A stretch of 64,000 nucleotides of DNA from Girardinichthys multiradiatus. Lineage: Eukaryota; Chordata; Actinopteri; Cyprinodontiformes; Goodeidae. Below, piece after piece: positions 11,727 through 22,395 of the stretch. The number at the start of each line of letters is the position of its first letter. Within the stretch, counting starts at the first letter, position 1. The stretch is taken from assembly GCF_021462225.1 (NCBI RefSeq), contig NC_061815.1, forward strand, positions 49,229,873 to 49,293,872. Direction: 5' to 3'. Made by a program: the position numbers and the translations under genes. Below the pieces are notes generated by a model. That model had not been told where the DNA came from and did no database searches. It saw only the letters and a list, made by a program, of their open reading frames with translations.

Positions 11727-12082
11727 TCAGTCAGTCATTTTCTACTGCTTATTCCATAGTGGGTCACGGGGGAGCTGGTGCCTATCTCCAGCAGTCTATG
11801 GGTGAGAGGCAGGGTACACCCTGGACAGGTCGCCAGTCCATCGCAGGGCAACACACAAACAACCACACAAACATTCATACACCTAAGGGCAATTTAGAGT
11901 TACCAATTAACCTAACAGGCATGTCTTTGGACTGTAGGAGGAAGCCAGAGTACCCGGTAAGAACCCACGCATGCACGTGGAGAACATGCAAACTCCATGC
12001 AGAAAGACCCCCGGCTGGGAATCAAACCCAGGACCTTCTTGCTGCAAGGCAACAGTGCTACCAACTGTGCCACCATGCAGCC
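11727..12082 (-). mobile_element. tRNA-derived SINE, copy 2, with 12-bp target-site duplication
   Basis: This is the second minus-strand copy of the SINE family, nearly full length. It is bounded by a perfect 12-bp direct repeat, TGGATTCACACC, at 11715-11726 and 12083-12094. The (GTCA)n tail lies at the 11727 end and the GCTGCATGGTGGCACAGTTGG head at the 12082 end. The A box has drifted slightly from copy 3. A 144-codon open frame across it (11714-12148) is a by-product of SINE sequence, not a gene. Confidence 0.88.
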
Positions 12083-12094
12083 TGGATTCACACC

Positions 12095-12160
12095 AATTTA
12101 AAAATGCTAAATACTAATAATGGATTCACACCTATTATTAGTATTTAGCATTTTTAAATT
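12095..12160. repeat. Perfect inverted repeat, 27-bp arms, 12-nt loop
   Basis: The arms at 12095-12121 and 12134-12160 are exact reverse complements; the left arm begins AATTTAAAAATGCTAAATAC. The loop and its edge carry another copy of the SINE target motif TGGATTCACACC (12121-12132). The hairpin directly abuts the right target-site duplication of the SINE. It could be a tiny foldback element, a replication-slippage product or a cruciform hotspot. Confidence 0.85.
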
Positions 12161-15100
12161 GTTTACCCAGAACGGATGTCAGCAGCAGGTCATAACACGT
12201 CTTTAAAAGCATCAACAAAAAAATAATCATTTTCCCCCAGTGATGAAACTCTATTTGGTTTCAGTCTGGAATTTGCAGATTGAAAAGTTCTTGTGAACAA
12301 AGACACTAATTATTCTAAGAATCAAAAGAATCCACTTCTGTGCGAGCAATACCTTCTTTTTACATCAATTCACCCATAGATCTAGAGTAAGAATATAATG
12401 CAGCAGATCACCAGGCAAATGCATTGAGAGATAAGCATAGAGGTTTTTTCCCTACTACATACAATTTCAGAGCACTTAAGTGATTCTCAATCCCAGCATG
12501 CCTCAGCCTGCCACTGCCATGACAGATGCTCTAAAATTGAATATAGATTTCAGTGAGCAAGGCAGGCGTGCCTGATGAATCTCAATTTGCTGCTGTCCAT
12601 ATTTCATAGTACCCAGTATGGATAGCTCAAAAGGAGGCAGCAAGAGGACCATGGCTGCACCTGCCAAACATGGCAGTTTGCTAGTATCAAATAATCATTG
12701 CTATCTCTTGGAATTTACATTAGTCCCACATGATGTCATGCACCACATTAATTTGGTAAAACATTCACAGGGACACAGTGAGTGGTCATTTTAAATCCAA
12801 AATCACATGATACCAATTACTGTGGAGCAAGAAACTGTAATGGTGCTGTATAGTGCCTTGAGGGTGAAATGCAGAGAGAGGAGTGAAAGTAACTTGGCCC
12901 TTACATACCTGCAGACTATTTATGGCTTGCTATGAAGCGGTCATAAAATGAAACTGGGGGGTATTGTTTGAATGTGTTGCTTTTCTTCTCAAAGCTATTG
13001 CTAATTTCATCTACAAAGAACTGAATATAGACCTGCGCTTTGTGAGTGCTGATGAGTTTTTAACCTACAAATCTAGCCTAAAGAATAAAAAAATCTCAGG
13101 AATTGACTTTTATAATTACTCCCCTGAACATTTATGTTTTATTCAGTATGGAAATTGACCTTCGGAGATCGCATATTTAGAGGCCTTTAGCACCAGTAAG
13201 TGCCTTTGAGAGCTTGGAGAAAGCCGACCTACCAGGATGGAACTAATAACAGCAATCAGTCACTTGGAGTTGCTGCAGTGTCGTATACCCCTGGAAGTGT
13301 ATGGAAATAAAACACCAGGAAACCCCAGTTAGTATTTTGGAAATGCAATAAATCGGGATTAACATTAATAGATTTTTATTAAAATGTTTACCAAATATTG
13401 TTTCAGTCCCACCGTGTAAGCAATCTTTGCTCTTTCATCTTCTTAATTAGAAAATAAACTAAGAATAGAAAATACAGTGTTAAACCTGTTAAAACAGCAA
13501 ACCAAGTCCAGTTCGCAGCTCTTTTAAACAAATGAGCTTTCAGTCATTTCAGTTGTTTCAGTGCCTCAGAAAGAAGTTTGGTAATTTCTACAAGGCCAAA
13601 AATGTAAAATCCAGTAAAAAAAAAAAAACGCTGCTAAATTGTTTCATTACCACTTTACATTTTTTGCGTGAAGCCTAAATGAGCTTAATTTCCATGTGAC
13701 TTATTTTTATGCATCTGTAATTTAACAAGCAGTAATTAAACCTTTAATGTATCTAATGTGATTAATGAGGAATAGAACTGCCAGACATCCTTAGTTTTCA
13801 AACTGAATTATGGTCAGTCAGCCAATATTCCAGTAAATTTCACTCTGACAATGAATTTGTTTGTAATGAAATACAGCATAAGTTGATCAAACTGTACAGT
13901 TGCTATTAGGTGTTCACATACACTCATCATGGGCTTGAATTCCATTATAAGGTGTTTGGCTTTAATTATGCATTCAGACCCTTCTCTCACCATGTTAGAT
14001 TAATGATGAAAGAAAACAAACCAATGAATTTTAAAAATTGAGCGAGAGTTAAGGCAGAACTCCTTGTGATGGCTGGTTGTATATTAATTCCACCCTGGAC
14101 AAAGAACTGTTAAAATACATCAGAGAAAAAAAATTCATAATATGAAATTCATGCCGATGAGTGTATGAAAATCAACACTGTAAATATAGTAGCATCATAC
14201 TGAACTGTAGGTTTTATTATAACAATAACATATTACTGCTTATGACAAGTAACTTCAAATTGGTCTAGTCTTCTACAGTGAATCACCTGACACATACCTG
14301 AAGTATTCATGTAAGATCATCATTTAAAGAGGATAAAACACTCTCTTTACCGCTCATATATTTGGCACTCCCTGCTTAATCTTCCAAGGCTCGAGCTGTC
14401 GTTGTTCATGAAAGGGATTTTCTTTTCTCTTAGAGATCAAAGAAATGGAAATAAGAATAAAAATAACATTTGGAGTGAATTTCATGATGCCAGGACAGAT
14501 TGGAGGAGACAATAAAGCTTTCTTGTGTAATTAGAGCAGACATGCTACATGTATCTGTGAGTGTTTCTGCATCTCATTAAGAAGAGGGCCAGGCCAGTGA
14601 GTCGGTTAACAGAAATGGATAGGGAGCATGTGGTGCAGTTTCCAAAGTGACCGCTTTGCTCATTTCTTCCTCTCTGGAGTCACGCTGAGGCCCCCTGAGT
14701 CAAGACCAGTCAAAATTGTTCCAGTTGATGTAAAGGCCCCTCGAGGTGTCCACTGTCAAGACGAGTGTACAGAAACTTAAAATCTGAGAGGGTGAACACA
14801 TTCACATGGAAGATACCGTATGTACTAAAGCAAACAAATATCACTGGATTTACAGAAAAATTTAATAATGTGGGATTAGAATAAAAATAGCACACAGAAT
14901 TTCATTAATTTAAAATGCCTTTATGGAACATTTGCCACAGAATGTAAAGAATATTTCCAAGGCTTAAACATAAGCAGGTCAGATGCAAATATCCTGCAGG
15001 TTGGAAGGTTTCTTCATCTCGGTTTTTATGTATTCACCCATTAATAATTCATAAAACATGCGGAGCAGACCTGATCCTATTTGTTACATGCCTTAAGTAA

Positions 15101-15404
15101 ATTCAACACTAGATTAGTAACACCTTGAATTGCTGCTTGTGTTGACATGTTGCTACAACTTGTGAGACCAGGTGGTGAATAACAGTAAAACCCAGTGGAC
15201 TGCAGACTGTAAAATCTCCCAACAATCCGGAAACTACCCATCAAATATAGACATGGAGAGATTTTTCCCAGAGGGCAGCTGCTTCATGAAATAACCAGCT
15301 GAAAGATGAAGTTCTTCAGCCCTCTGTTTCTTGTTTTAAATCTCACATTACAGACTGGATATTGGCAAGTGCAGCTGAAAACAGAGATTTTTATACAACA
15401 CTGG
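12161..15404. other. Long gene-free stretch with two conserved-looking patches
   Basis: There is no gene and no recognised repeat apart from an (A)14 run near 13618. A 64-codon frame at 12964-13158 has AT-biased composition and no domain. The patches 12480-12960 and 14370-14780 are better balanced in composition and free of repeats, so they are candidates for conserved noncoding sequence. Alignment would be needed to say so. Confidence 0.4.
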
Positions 15405-15780
15405 AGAAAAAGACATAACTTTTTTTTTTTTTTTCACTTCCTGACATACCATAATAAACCTTTTCTTTCCAGTTAGGATTGCAAAAACATTGGAAGATTT
15501 GCTAAATGTCAGAATATTGATGTTTTTGAGAACTGTTCAACCTTTTCTCATTTCAGAAGTTTACATACATTTCCGTATTTGGAAGCATTGCTTTTAAATT
15601 GTACGGCTCTTTCTAACCAACTTCAGCAGCATCTTCACAAGGCCTTTAGCCTTTGTTCTGGGTTTGATTCTCACATTTCATCACACAGGAAAGCAGCGTG
15701 TTTGAGGTGTTGCCTCAAAATAATTGTTTTCATTAAACTGACATGTAGCAAATATAAAACATTTTGACTTAAAACAGGTA
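15405..15780 (-). mobile_element. Sleeping-Beauty-like Tc1 relic, internally deleted
   Basis: The stretch AGAAGTTTACATACATTTC (about 15556) followed by TTTGGAAGCATTGCTTTTAAATTG matches what I remember of the inner edge of the left inverted repeat of Sleeping-Beauty-type Tc1 elements. It jumps directly to the CAGCATCTTCACAAGGCCTTT segment, which lies near the start of the transposase gene on the opposite strand. The transposase core is therefore deleted and nothing functional remains. The outer ends are not resolved; the (T)16 run at about 15419 may lie at one edge. Confidence 0.55.
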
Positions 15781-16062
15781 CAGTTTAGTCTGATTTAATG
15801 TAAAACTGGTGAAAAAATGGTTTTGTGTTTTTATACAGTCTATTTTAATATCTGGTTACAACAATTTGTCATTTAGGACATGTTATGATGTAATTTTTGA
15901 CTTGTGCTACATTCATCCATGTTATCATCTAGAATCTAAGATTCATTTGTGTATGGATTAATTTCAGATGAGGGTTAAAAAATGTTTATAGGATCTATTG
16001 CAGTCCGATGTGGAGTAAGGAATATTAGATTAGTGTAGAGCTGCAGGAAGTTTCTTACAAAT
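15781..16062. other. Gene-free stretch
   Basis: AT-rich sequence with no gene or repeat family that I recognise. Confidence 0.45.
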
Positions 16063-16482
16063 ACCCAGTCTGTCGTGGCAGATGGCCACTCACACTGAGC
16101 CTGGTTCTGGTTCTGCTGGAGGTTTCTTCCTGTTAAAAGGGAGTTTTTCCTCTCCACTGTCGCTACATGCATGCTCAGTATGAGGGATTGCTGCAAAGTC
16201 AACACCAGTGAAGTCCACTGTCTCTACATGCTCATCCAGGAGGAACGAATGCTGCAAGTCACTGACTGGATGCAATCTGCTGGGTTTCTTTAGACAGAGA
16301 AGCTATTGATCAATTTGAATAAATAACTGAATCTGACTGAACTGTTCAATGATTAGGATTAATTGGAATGTATGAACCTGACTTGAAATCTGTATGATTC
16401 CATTGAACTGACTTTGTAAAGTGCCTTGAGACAACATGTGAATTGGCACTAAATAAATAAAATGGAATTGAACTGAATTGAA
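16063..16482 (+). mobile_element. L2-type 3'-end repeat, copy A
   Basis: A 420-bp copy of a widespread fish repeat. It contains the GGAGGTTTCTTCCTGTTAAAA block, a GTGCCTTGAGACAACATG block, TAAATAAA, and a tail of TTGAA units. It is closely similar to 18211-18606, and its last 110 bases resemble the pieces at 49005-49115 (reverse) and 50802-50907. The overall form suits the 3' untranslated end of an L2-clade LINE or a SINE using its tail. It carries no reverse transcriptase, and the reverse-strand frames at 15975-16275 are incidental. Confidence 0.65.
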
Positions 16483-16540
16483 GTTAAGTACAGAACCCAC
16501 CCCTACTTCTTCCAGAGCTAAATGTCTTTTCTAATGTGTA

Positions 16541-16838
16541 CAGTATGTAGCTGTGCATTGTTTTGTTGAAAAATGCATAGACATCCTTGAAAAACTTGTG
16601 TTATGGGAACCAAATAGGGTGCTCTAAAATCAATGTGCGGAGAAACAAATAACTTTTTTTTCCAAGGGCATTTACCATAAAACATGCCACCGTGTTGTGA
16701 TGATTGGTCTGAGATGTCCTCAGGCTTTCCCAGAGTCCACAAAAAAAATAATAAACCCATAAGTACCAGCTTATATGTAAGACTGAAATAGTTTTTTTAC
16801 TTACTTTGCTTTAATATTTTCCATACTTCGTCAATTCT
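16541..16838. repeat. Diverged direct duplication, unit 1
   Basis: This unit aligns with 17048-17327 over about 280 bases at a period of about 507 bp. Shared landmarks are GTAGCTGTGCATTGTTT, ATCAATGTG(C/A)GGAGAAACAAAT, AAGGGCATTTACCATAA and GATGTCCTCAGGCTTT. No protein is visible. It may be a relic of an unrecognised transposon that was tandemly duplicated. Confidence 0.8.
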
Positions 16839-17047
16839 TTTTTTTTTGTTATTTATATTTAGAATTTAACTTGGATAATAGGAAACCTGACCCATATTTA
16901 AAAGTGGAGTGATGGATATTACCTAATAGCTCAAATTTACTTTCCAAAGTGCCTCGATGTCTTGTCTTCTTAGTTTCCTACCCTTAGTGGAGCGGACCAA
17001 CTTTTTGATTGGCATTATAAAGTGTTTAAATGCTTTCTTATTACTGG

Positions 17048-17327
17048 ACAGTGTAGCTGTGCATTGTTTAGTTGACAAATGCTTAGGCATCCTTCACAAA
17101 TATGTGTTAAGGGTACCAATTATGGTGCTCTGAAATCAATGTGCAGAGAAACAAATTTCCTTTTTGCAAGGGCATTTACCATAACATGTCACCAAGTTGT
17201 GATGATTGCTCACAGATGTCCTCAGGCTTTTCCCATTTGAAGACAAAACATACAATAAAACTCTTAACTACCAGTGTATTTGTCAGAATGAATTGTTTTA
17301 AATCTTCAATACTCTGTCAATATTTTT
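17048..17327. repeat. Diverged direct duplication, unit 2
   Basis: This is the partner of 16541-16838, in the same orientation. Differences are spread throughout and include small indels, for example a shorter T run after AACAAAT, so the duplication is not recent. It ends just before the (TTCAA)n that starts the next repeat. Confidence 0.8.
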
Positions 17328-17341
17328 GATTTGATGCTGCC

Positions 17342-18606
17342 TTCAATTCAATTCAATTCAATTCAATTCAATCAAAGTTTATCCTGAGCTATCTTCCTTA
17401 TTTTTTACCTCCGTCTTCTTCCCTCCCTGTTGGATGGAGTAAGGGGGAGTCAGGTTTAGCCAAAACCGGCTCAGTTATGGTTGAGGTGCAAACACACCCT
17501 CCATTTCTGCTACCTGTATGACCCCTTCTCTTTTCCGATGGTTATAATCAGTCTGACAGAGAGAGGTATCCTAATCCTTGTGGTTTTTAGTAGAACAATG
17601 ACCATCAGTGGGACCCTTTGTGAGGTTCCTTGAGACGACATTGTTGTAAATAAGCGGCGTTTAACTAAATAATCTGAACTGAAACTATCTGTGTAGTTAT
17701 GCTGCTATAGGCTTAGGCTGCTGGAGGACATAATGACCACTTTCACCCTCTTCGCTGCATTCTCACACTACTCTCCAATTTTGCATTGTTTGCTGTTATT
17801 TCAGTTTTTAACTTTGTTCTCTCTTTTCTCTTCCTGGAAGCTACACCTGGCCTGGCTCTGTGTCTACCTGTGACACCTTTCTGGAGAGGGGCATCGTCCA
17901 AGCTTCTGCTGGCAACAACTTAATGCTCACCTTCTACAGATGATCCACATGACCCTGTCTTTTAGTGTTTAACCCTTTCTCTCTCCTAGACATGGAAATT
18001 GACTGAGCTTTTACTGTAACTAATTATATGTGCTCTCTTTCAGACTCTAACCTTGAAAACTGGCTCAGAGTTTATCTGTTCTTTCTTTCTAGTTGAAACG
18101 ACTAAATTAGCTACATCCATTAACATTTACTTTTCCTTGCCATAGAAAGTACTCCTGGATCAGTGCTTCTTTGTTCTCTTTGTGTCTCTGCTCTGTTCTC
18201 TCAAACCCCCAGTCGGTCGTGGCAGATGGCCGCTCACACTGAGCCTGGTTCTGGTTCTGCTGGAGGTTTCTTCCTGTTAAAAGGGAGTTTTTCCTCTCCA
18301 CTGTCGCTACATGCATGCTCAGTATGAGGGATTGCTGCAAAGTCAACGCCAGTGACTGTCCACTGTCTCTACATGCTCATCCAGGAGGAGTGAATGCTGC
18401 AAGTCACTGACTGGATGCAATCTGCTGGGTTTCCTTAGATAGAAAAACTTTTTATCCAATTTGAATAAATAACTGAATCTGACTGCACTGTTCAATTGTT
18501 AGGATTAATTGGAATGTATGAACCCGACTGTTGTGAAGTGCCTTGAGACGACATGTGTTGTGAATTGGCGCAATATAAATAAAACTGAATTGAATTGAAT
18601 TGAATT
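17342..18606 (+). mobile_element. 1.26-kb repeat with inverted (TTCAA)n/(TTGAA)n ends and L2-type 3' part
   Basis: The left end is (TTCAA)n followed by TCAAAGTTTAT. The right end is AATATAAATAAAACTGAAT followed by (TGAAT)n. The ends are therefore inverted copies of a pentanucleotide array plus an adjoining TTTAT-like word. The 3' third (18211-18606) matches the L2-type repeat at 16063-16482, while the 5' two thirds are longer than in that copy. The interior has GTTCCTTGAGACGACATTG (about 17625), a degenerate earlier copy of the same tail motif, so the element may be a head-to-tail or nested composite. There is no coding capacity. Confidence 0.6.
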
Positions 18607-18910
18607 ACTGCTTCCCTTTCAAAAGAACACATTTTGGCAAAGGTGCTGCTACATTAATTTTGAATTTGACTGAAATAAGTGATACAAATGCTTCATACCA
18701 AATGGCAGGCAGATCTAAAACAGAAATCATTGCTCTCCATAAATGTAGGTGTAGCAAAATGAAATTTGAATTGTCTGAACAAACATCATGTTTGTGTAGA
18801 CTGTTATTCCTCCAAACATGTGGCTGTGTTTAAATCGAAGGCAACTGAACCTCTTTTTTTTTTTAAACGAGAATACGTTTATAGCTGACTCCATGTGAAC
18901 ACTTTGGATT

Positions 18911-19160
18911 ATCAAGTCAAGTCGAGTTTATTTATACAGCGCTTTTCAGCAACAAGGCACTCAAGATGCTGTACATAAGGAAAAACATTACAATGATACA
19001 GAAAATCAACAACAGAAAAACTGGTATAAAACAGTTTTAGTCCAAACTTTCAAGTACTAATTATGTTTGGCTTTCACTGGTATGAGATAGTTGTAATACA
19101 ATCCTTCTAAGCAATCTAAAAATCTATGAGCCACATTTAGGTAAAAAGAGGATAAGCAAT
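18911..19160 (-). repeat. TTTATTTATA(T/C)AGCGC tail family, copy 2
   Basis: (TCAAG)n, then GAGTTTATTTATACAGCGC and TTTTCAGCAACAAGGCACTCAA. It matches 4085-4530 including the GTTTGGCTTTCACTGGTA segment, but has only one copy of the segment that is duplicated there. Read on the minus strand it is a retroelement 3' tail with a (CTTGA)n end. Confidence 0.6.
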
Positions 19161-19361
19161 CAAATAGGCAAGATTGCAAGTCACATATAAAATTTGTCCA
19201 GCTGTGCAAGGTAATTGGTTTTGCATTATTAGTGGTGTATCATTAGTTAAAAGTACAAACTTAAGGAACAGAAGCATAAATCATTTTAGCTTTTTTCTTT
19301 TTTCGCTCATTACTGTTTTCCTGAAAACCCCTTAGAGAAAACAGTATTGGGAATCTCTTTA

Positions 19362-19402
19362 TAAAAGACTACTATAATACAATATATTATAGTAGTCTTT
19401 TA
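19362..19402. repeat. Perfect hairpin, 18-bp arms
   Basis: The arms 19362-19379 and 19385-19402 are exact reverse complements around a 5-nt loop. The arm sequence is TAAAAGACTACTATAATA. It is AT-rich and isolated. No gene lies next to it. Confidence 0.8.
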
Positions 19403-20199
19403 AAAGTTTTCTTGGTTATTTTTCCAAATGTCATTATGCATACAAAAACCTTTATCCTATCTCACTTTCAGCCTTTCAGTAAATTGGGAAAGAAACGAAC
19501 AGTCCATTTCCCAATCTGTCTCTTACCAGAACGTGATCTACCAATACGTTCATCAGCAGTCGGAGCTGCTGATGAAGAGCAAATGCTTGATCTCTTTAAC
19601 AGCATCCAGGTGCTCTTGCACATTAAACCATTTTTGTGGCCAGATAATTAAAGATAGGAGCCATAGTCATGATTGATTTTCATCTTGATTCCAGATGGCA
19701 AATGGTGCCTTAATGCATCCCTGTGAATTAAGAGCATGCTTTGGCAGGTGAATTGATGTCATTATTTCTGAGGTGAGAGAATGATTGTCAGTATATGGTT
19801 ATTATTCCCCATTATATGTAATTATATGTTGTAGGCGTGAGTCTGAACTACAATTACTTGATTTGAAGGGGAAACTGAGAGTTACGTACGCTTGGTGATG
19901 ACCTTAATGTAGCATGACTTCATGTTCTGTGACCTTTGTATACTTTTTTTATTAAATGTCAGACTATTATCTGTCTGTGCATACTTACATGCATATATGC
20001 ATGCATACATTATAATTGTTTTAAATAATTTAAAAATCCCCATTTTATTAAGCTTTACAAATCAATGTGAGTGTTTTATAGAATTTGTCATAAAAGTCCA
20101 TGTTTAAATTCTGTTTTTTACGCATGTCGTAACTTGAGGTGGTCCTGATGCAAACAAACGCCCATGAAGCTCTTTTCTGTAACGAATAATTCAAACGAC
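19403..20199. other. Gene-free stretch
   Basis: No gene or known repeat is seen. Frames at 19412-19676 overlap one another and lack domains. Short GCATG/ATGCAT runs occur near 19980-20010. Confidence 0.45.
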
Positions 20200-21985
20200 T
20201 TGAAATTTCTGCCGGACACAACAGGTAAGATTCAAAAGATTTATTGAAAGCCCTGGAAGATGATTGGCAGAAAACCACCGGCAGCAGGCTTAGGAACCTC
20301 TGATGGTTGACATATAGGTTAGTGGCTGAGCAGAGTACTGAGAATATTGGCAAATTCAGAATAACAACCACTAACCTTTTCTGAATCTTCTGAGCCAGAA
20401 TGTGTCAGCGATTAGCAGCCCTAGATTGCACTTCCGACATGACAGACATAGTTCTTCTGGATTTCCTCCAGACGGGACCTTGGCCTCCCTTTCTTGGAGG
20501 ATGAACACTGGAAGCTGGAATCCATGAACAACGTAAAAAGGAGAAAGATCAGTGGTGCTTGATGAAAGGGAGTTGATGGAATGCTCCTCCCAAGGTAAGT
20601 TGTGTGACCATTTGGTGGGATCAGCGTCACACAGGATGCAGAGTTTGGTCTCAATCTCTTGGTTAGCTCTCTCAGACTGACCATCAGATAGGGGGTGAAA
20701 ACCAGAAGACAGACTGACGGAGACTCCCAACATCGAGCAGGATTCCTTCCAGAAGCAGGAGACAAATTAAGGACTTCTGTCTGACACAATGTCTGTGGGA
20801 CGACCATGAAGGCGGAAAACCTCCCGAGCCAGTATTCCCCCCCCCCATCTCTTTAGCTGATGGTAGCTTCTGAAGAGGAACGAGGTGAACTATCTTGGAG
20901 AATCTGTCAATGACAGTGAGGATGAGTGTTTATTATTGTTGATTATTAGATGATGACACACCTGTGACAAAGTCCATAGCAAGATGAAACCAGGGGCATG
21001 ACGCAATGGGAAGTGGTCGCGGCAGGGTGTCTTGAGGACTTGGCTTGACTGCATCGATGGCAGGCTGTGATGAATTCCTTGATGTCCTTGGTCAGAGTTG
21101 GCCAGCAAAACCTGTAACGTATTGTTTATTCCTGGGTGACAAAACAAACGGGACTTATGGCAGAACAGAAGTACCTTTGGGATCAGGTGGTCAGGTACAA
21201 ACAGACATGAATAAGGAGGCGGATGATTTTGGATGGTGTCTCTGACGTCTCTCTCCAGATCCAGCATTGTGACAGAGAGTCTTACAGAATCCAGGAGGAT
21301 GAAGTCTTCCGCACTACTGGCTGCAGAGTCAGACTTCTCATGAATACTGGAAAGAGCATCAGGCTTAAAGGTTTTGGTCCCGGGACTGGAAGAGAGAAAA
21401 GTTAAAACATCTAAAAAACAGAGCCCATCTGGCTTGTCTGGGATTAAGTCTCTTACCTGACTTGAGCTACTCCAAATTCTTGTGGTCTGTCCAAACTATG
21501 AATGATTCCTTTGCCCCCTTCTAGCCAGTGCCTCCAGTGACAGAGTTCACAATCCCCCACATCATAGTTTCGTTCTGCTGTAGATAGGGTTCTTGAAAAG
21601 AATGCACATGGGTGAACACAACCATCGGGGGATCTTTGGCTGAGAACAGCACCTACCCCCATGTTTGAAGCATCAACCTCCACAGTAAATTGTCTTTTGA
21701 GGTTGGGAGGTGCGCAGAACAGGTGTTGTGGTAAACAGAGACTTTGATTTGGTGAACGCCTTCTCGGCCTGGTCGTTCCACTCAAAACGAGCTTTAGATG
21801 AAGTGAGTGCATGGAGAGGAGAAACAACCTGACTGTAATTATGAATGAAACGGCGGTAGAAATTAGGAAAACCCAATGACCTTTGTAGTTGTTTGTGGTC
21901 AGAAGGAGTGGGCCATTCAGAAACAGCTGTGGTCTTAGCGGGGTCCATGGTTACTTGGTTAGGAGAAATAACAAAACACAAAAAA
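20200..21985 (-). pseudogene. Ty3/gypsy LTR-retrotransposon pol fragment
   Basis: Read on the minus strand from 21981 downward, frames follow the order of a Ty3/gypsy polymerase. First is the end of the reverse transcriptase and its connection domain (21981-21673; [15 protein letters not shown] at residues about 36-50). Next is RNase H (21827-21453; FTVEVDAS near residue 50 with the first catalytic Asp). Then comes an integrase zinc-binding-like stretch (21267-20890) and the integrase core C-terminal part (20733-20371; FHPLSDGQSERANQ, where the Glu is the last catalytic residue). Frames change several times and a (C)11 run interrupts the coding sequence near 20840. Gag, protease, most of RT and any LTR are missing. 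The break at 21985 is abrupt. It resembles the sushi-ichi-like elements of fish. It is inactive. Confidence 0.8.
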
Positions 21986-22019
21986 GAGGTAGTGGTGGTG
22001 TGAAACTCACATTTCTCTG

Positions 22020-22395
22020 CCTCAGCATTTTCTCTTGCTCTTGGTGGAAGACATGCGTTTTCTCTCCCTCCCTCCCTGCTGATCCCTGCTTCTGCTTTTT
22101 GTCTGTATTTTTCTCAGAGCCTCGCTTTGCATATCCTCCAAACTTGTAAATTATGGATGTGGTCAGCTGGTCTCTCAACGTAATTGATAAAAAAATTTCA
22201 ACGGGAAGACAGAGTAAAAGAGAACTCTCTTGTCCAGACGGGACGTTCTTTTCTGGATACACAATGGATTCTTGGCAGCAGCTTAAGATTGTGTGCATAA
22301 CTACGATGTCTGTGGAAAGTACAATAAATTTTTTTCACAGAATAGGATTCTCAAATCAAATATTAACTTCAGTATTATTAGTAAGCCGTGAGTAA
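22020..22395 (+). pseudogene. Small unidentified repeat-borne ORF, copy A (truncated)
   Basis: An 80-codon frame starts at ATG 22153. Its first 56 codons align with copy B (37112-37544, minus strand) at 35 identical residues by my count. They share MD(V/L)VSWSLN, PDGTFFSGYTMDS and a nearby IVC...MSVE. Homology also covers at least about 100 bases before the ATG (CTCTTGCTCTTGGTGGAAGA). Within codons 28-40 the two copies differ at five codons, all synonymous. After about 22320 copy A loses similarity to copy B, so its natural C-terminus, including the hydrophobic segment, is missing. I do not recognise the protein. It lies divergently next to the Ty3/gypsy fragment, with only about 40 bases between the two repeats. 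Confidence 0.5.

Noticed and set aside
11714..12148. 144-codon open frame on the plus strand
   Set aside because: It lies across the SINE and its flanks; similar frames appear in the other SINE copies (60743-60967, minus). It is an accident of SINE sequence.
12964..13158. 64-codon frame ending KISGIDFYNYSPEHLCFIQYGN
   Set aside because: AT-driven composition, no homology I recognise, no splice signals that bound it convincingly.
20048..20371. 107-codon minus-strand frame downstream of the gypsy fragment
   Set aside because: No retroviral or chromodomain features; treated as noncoding flank.
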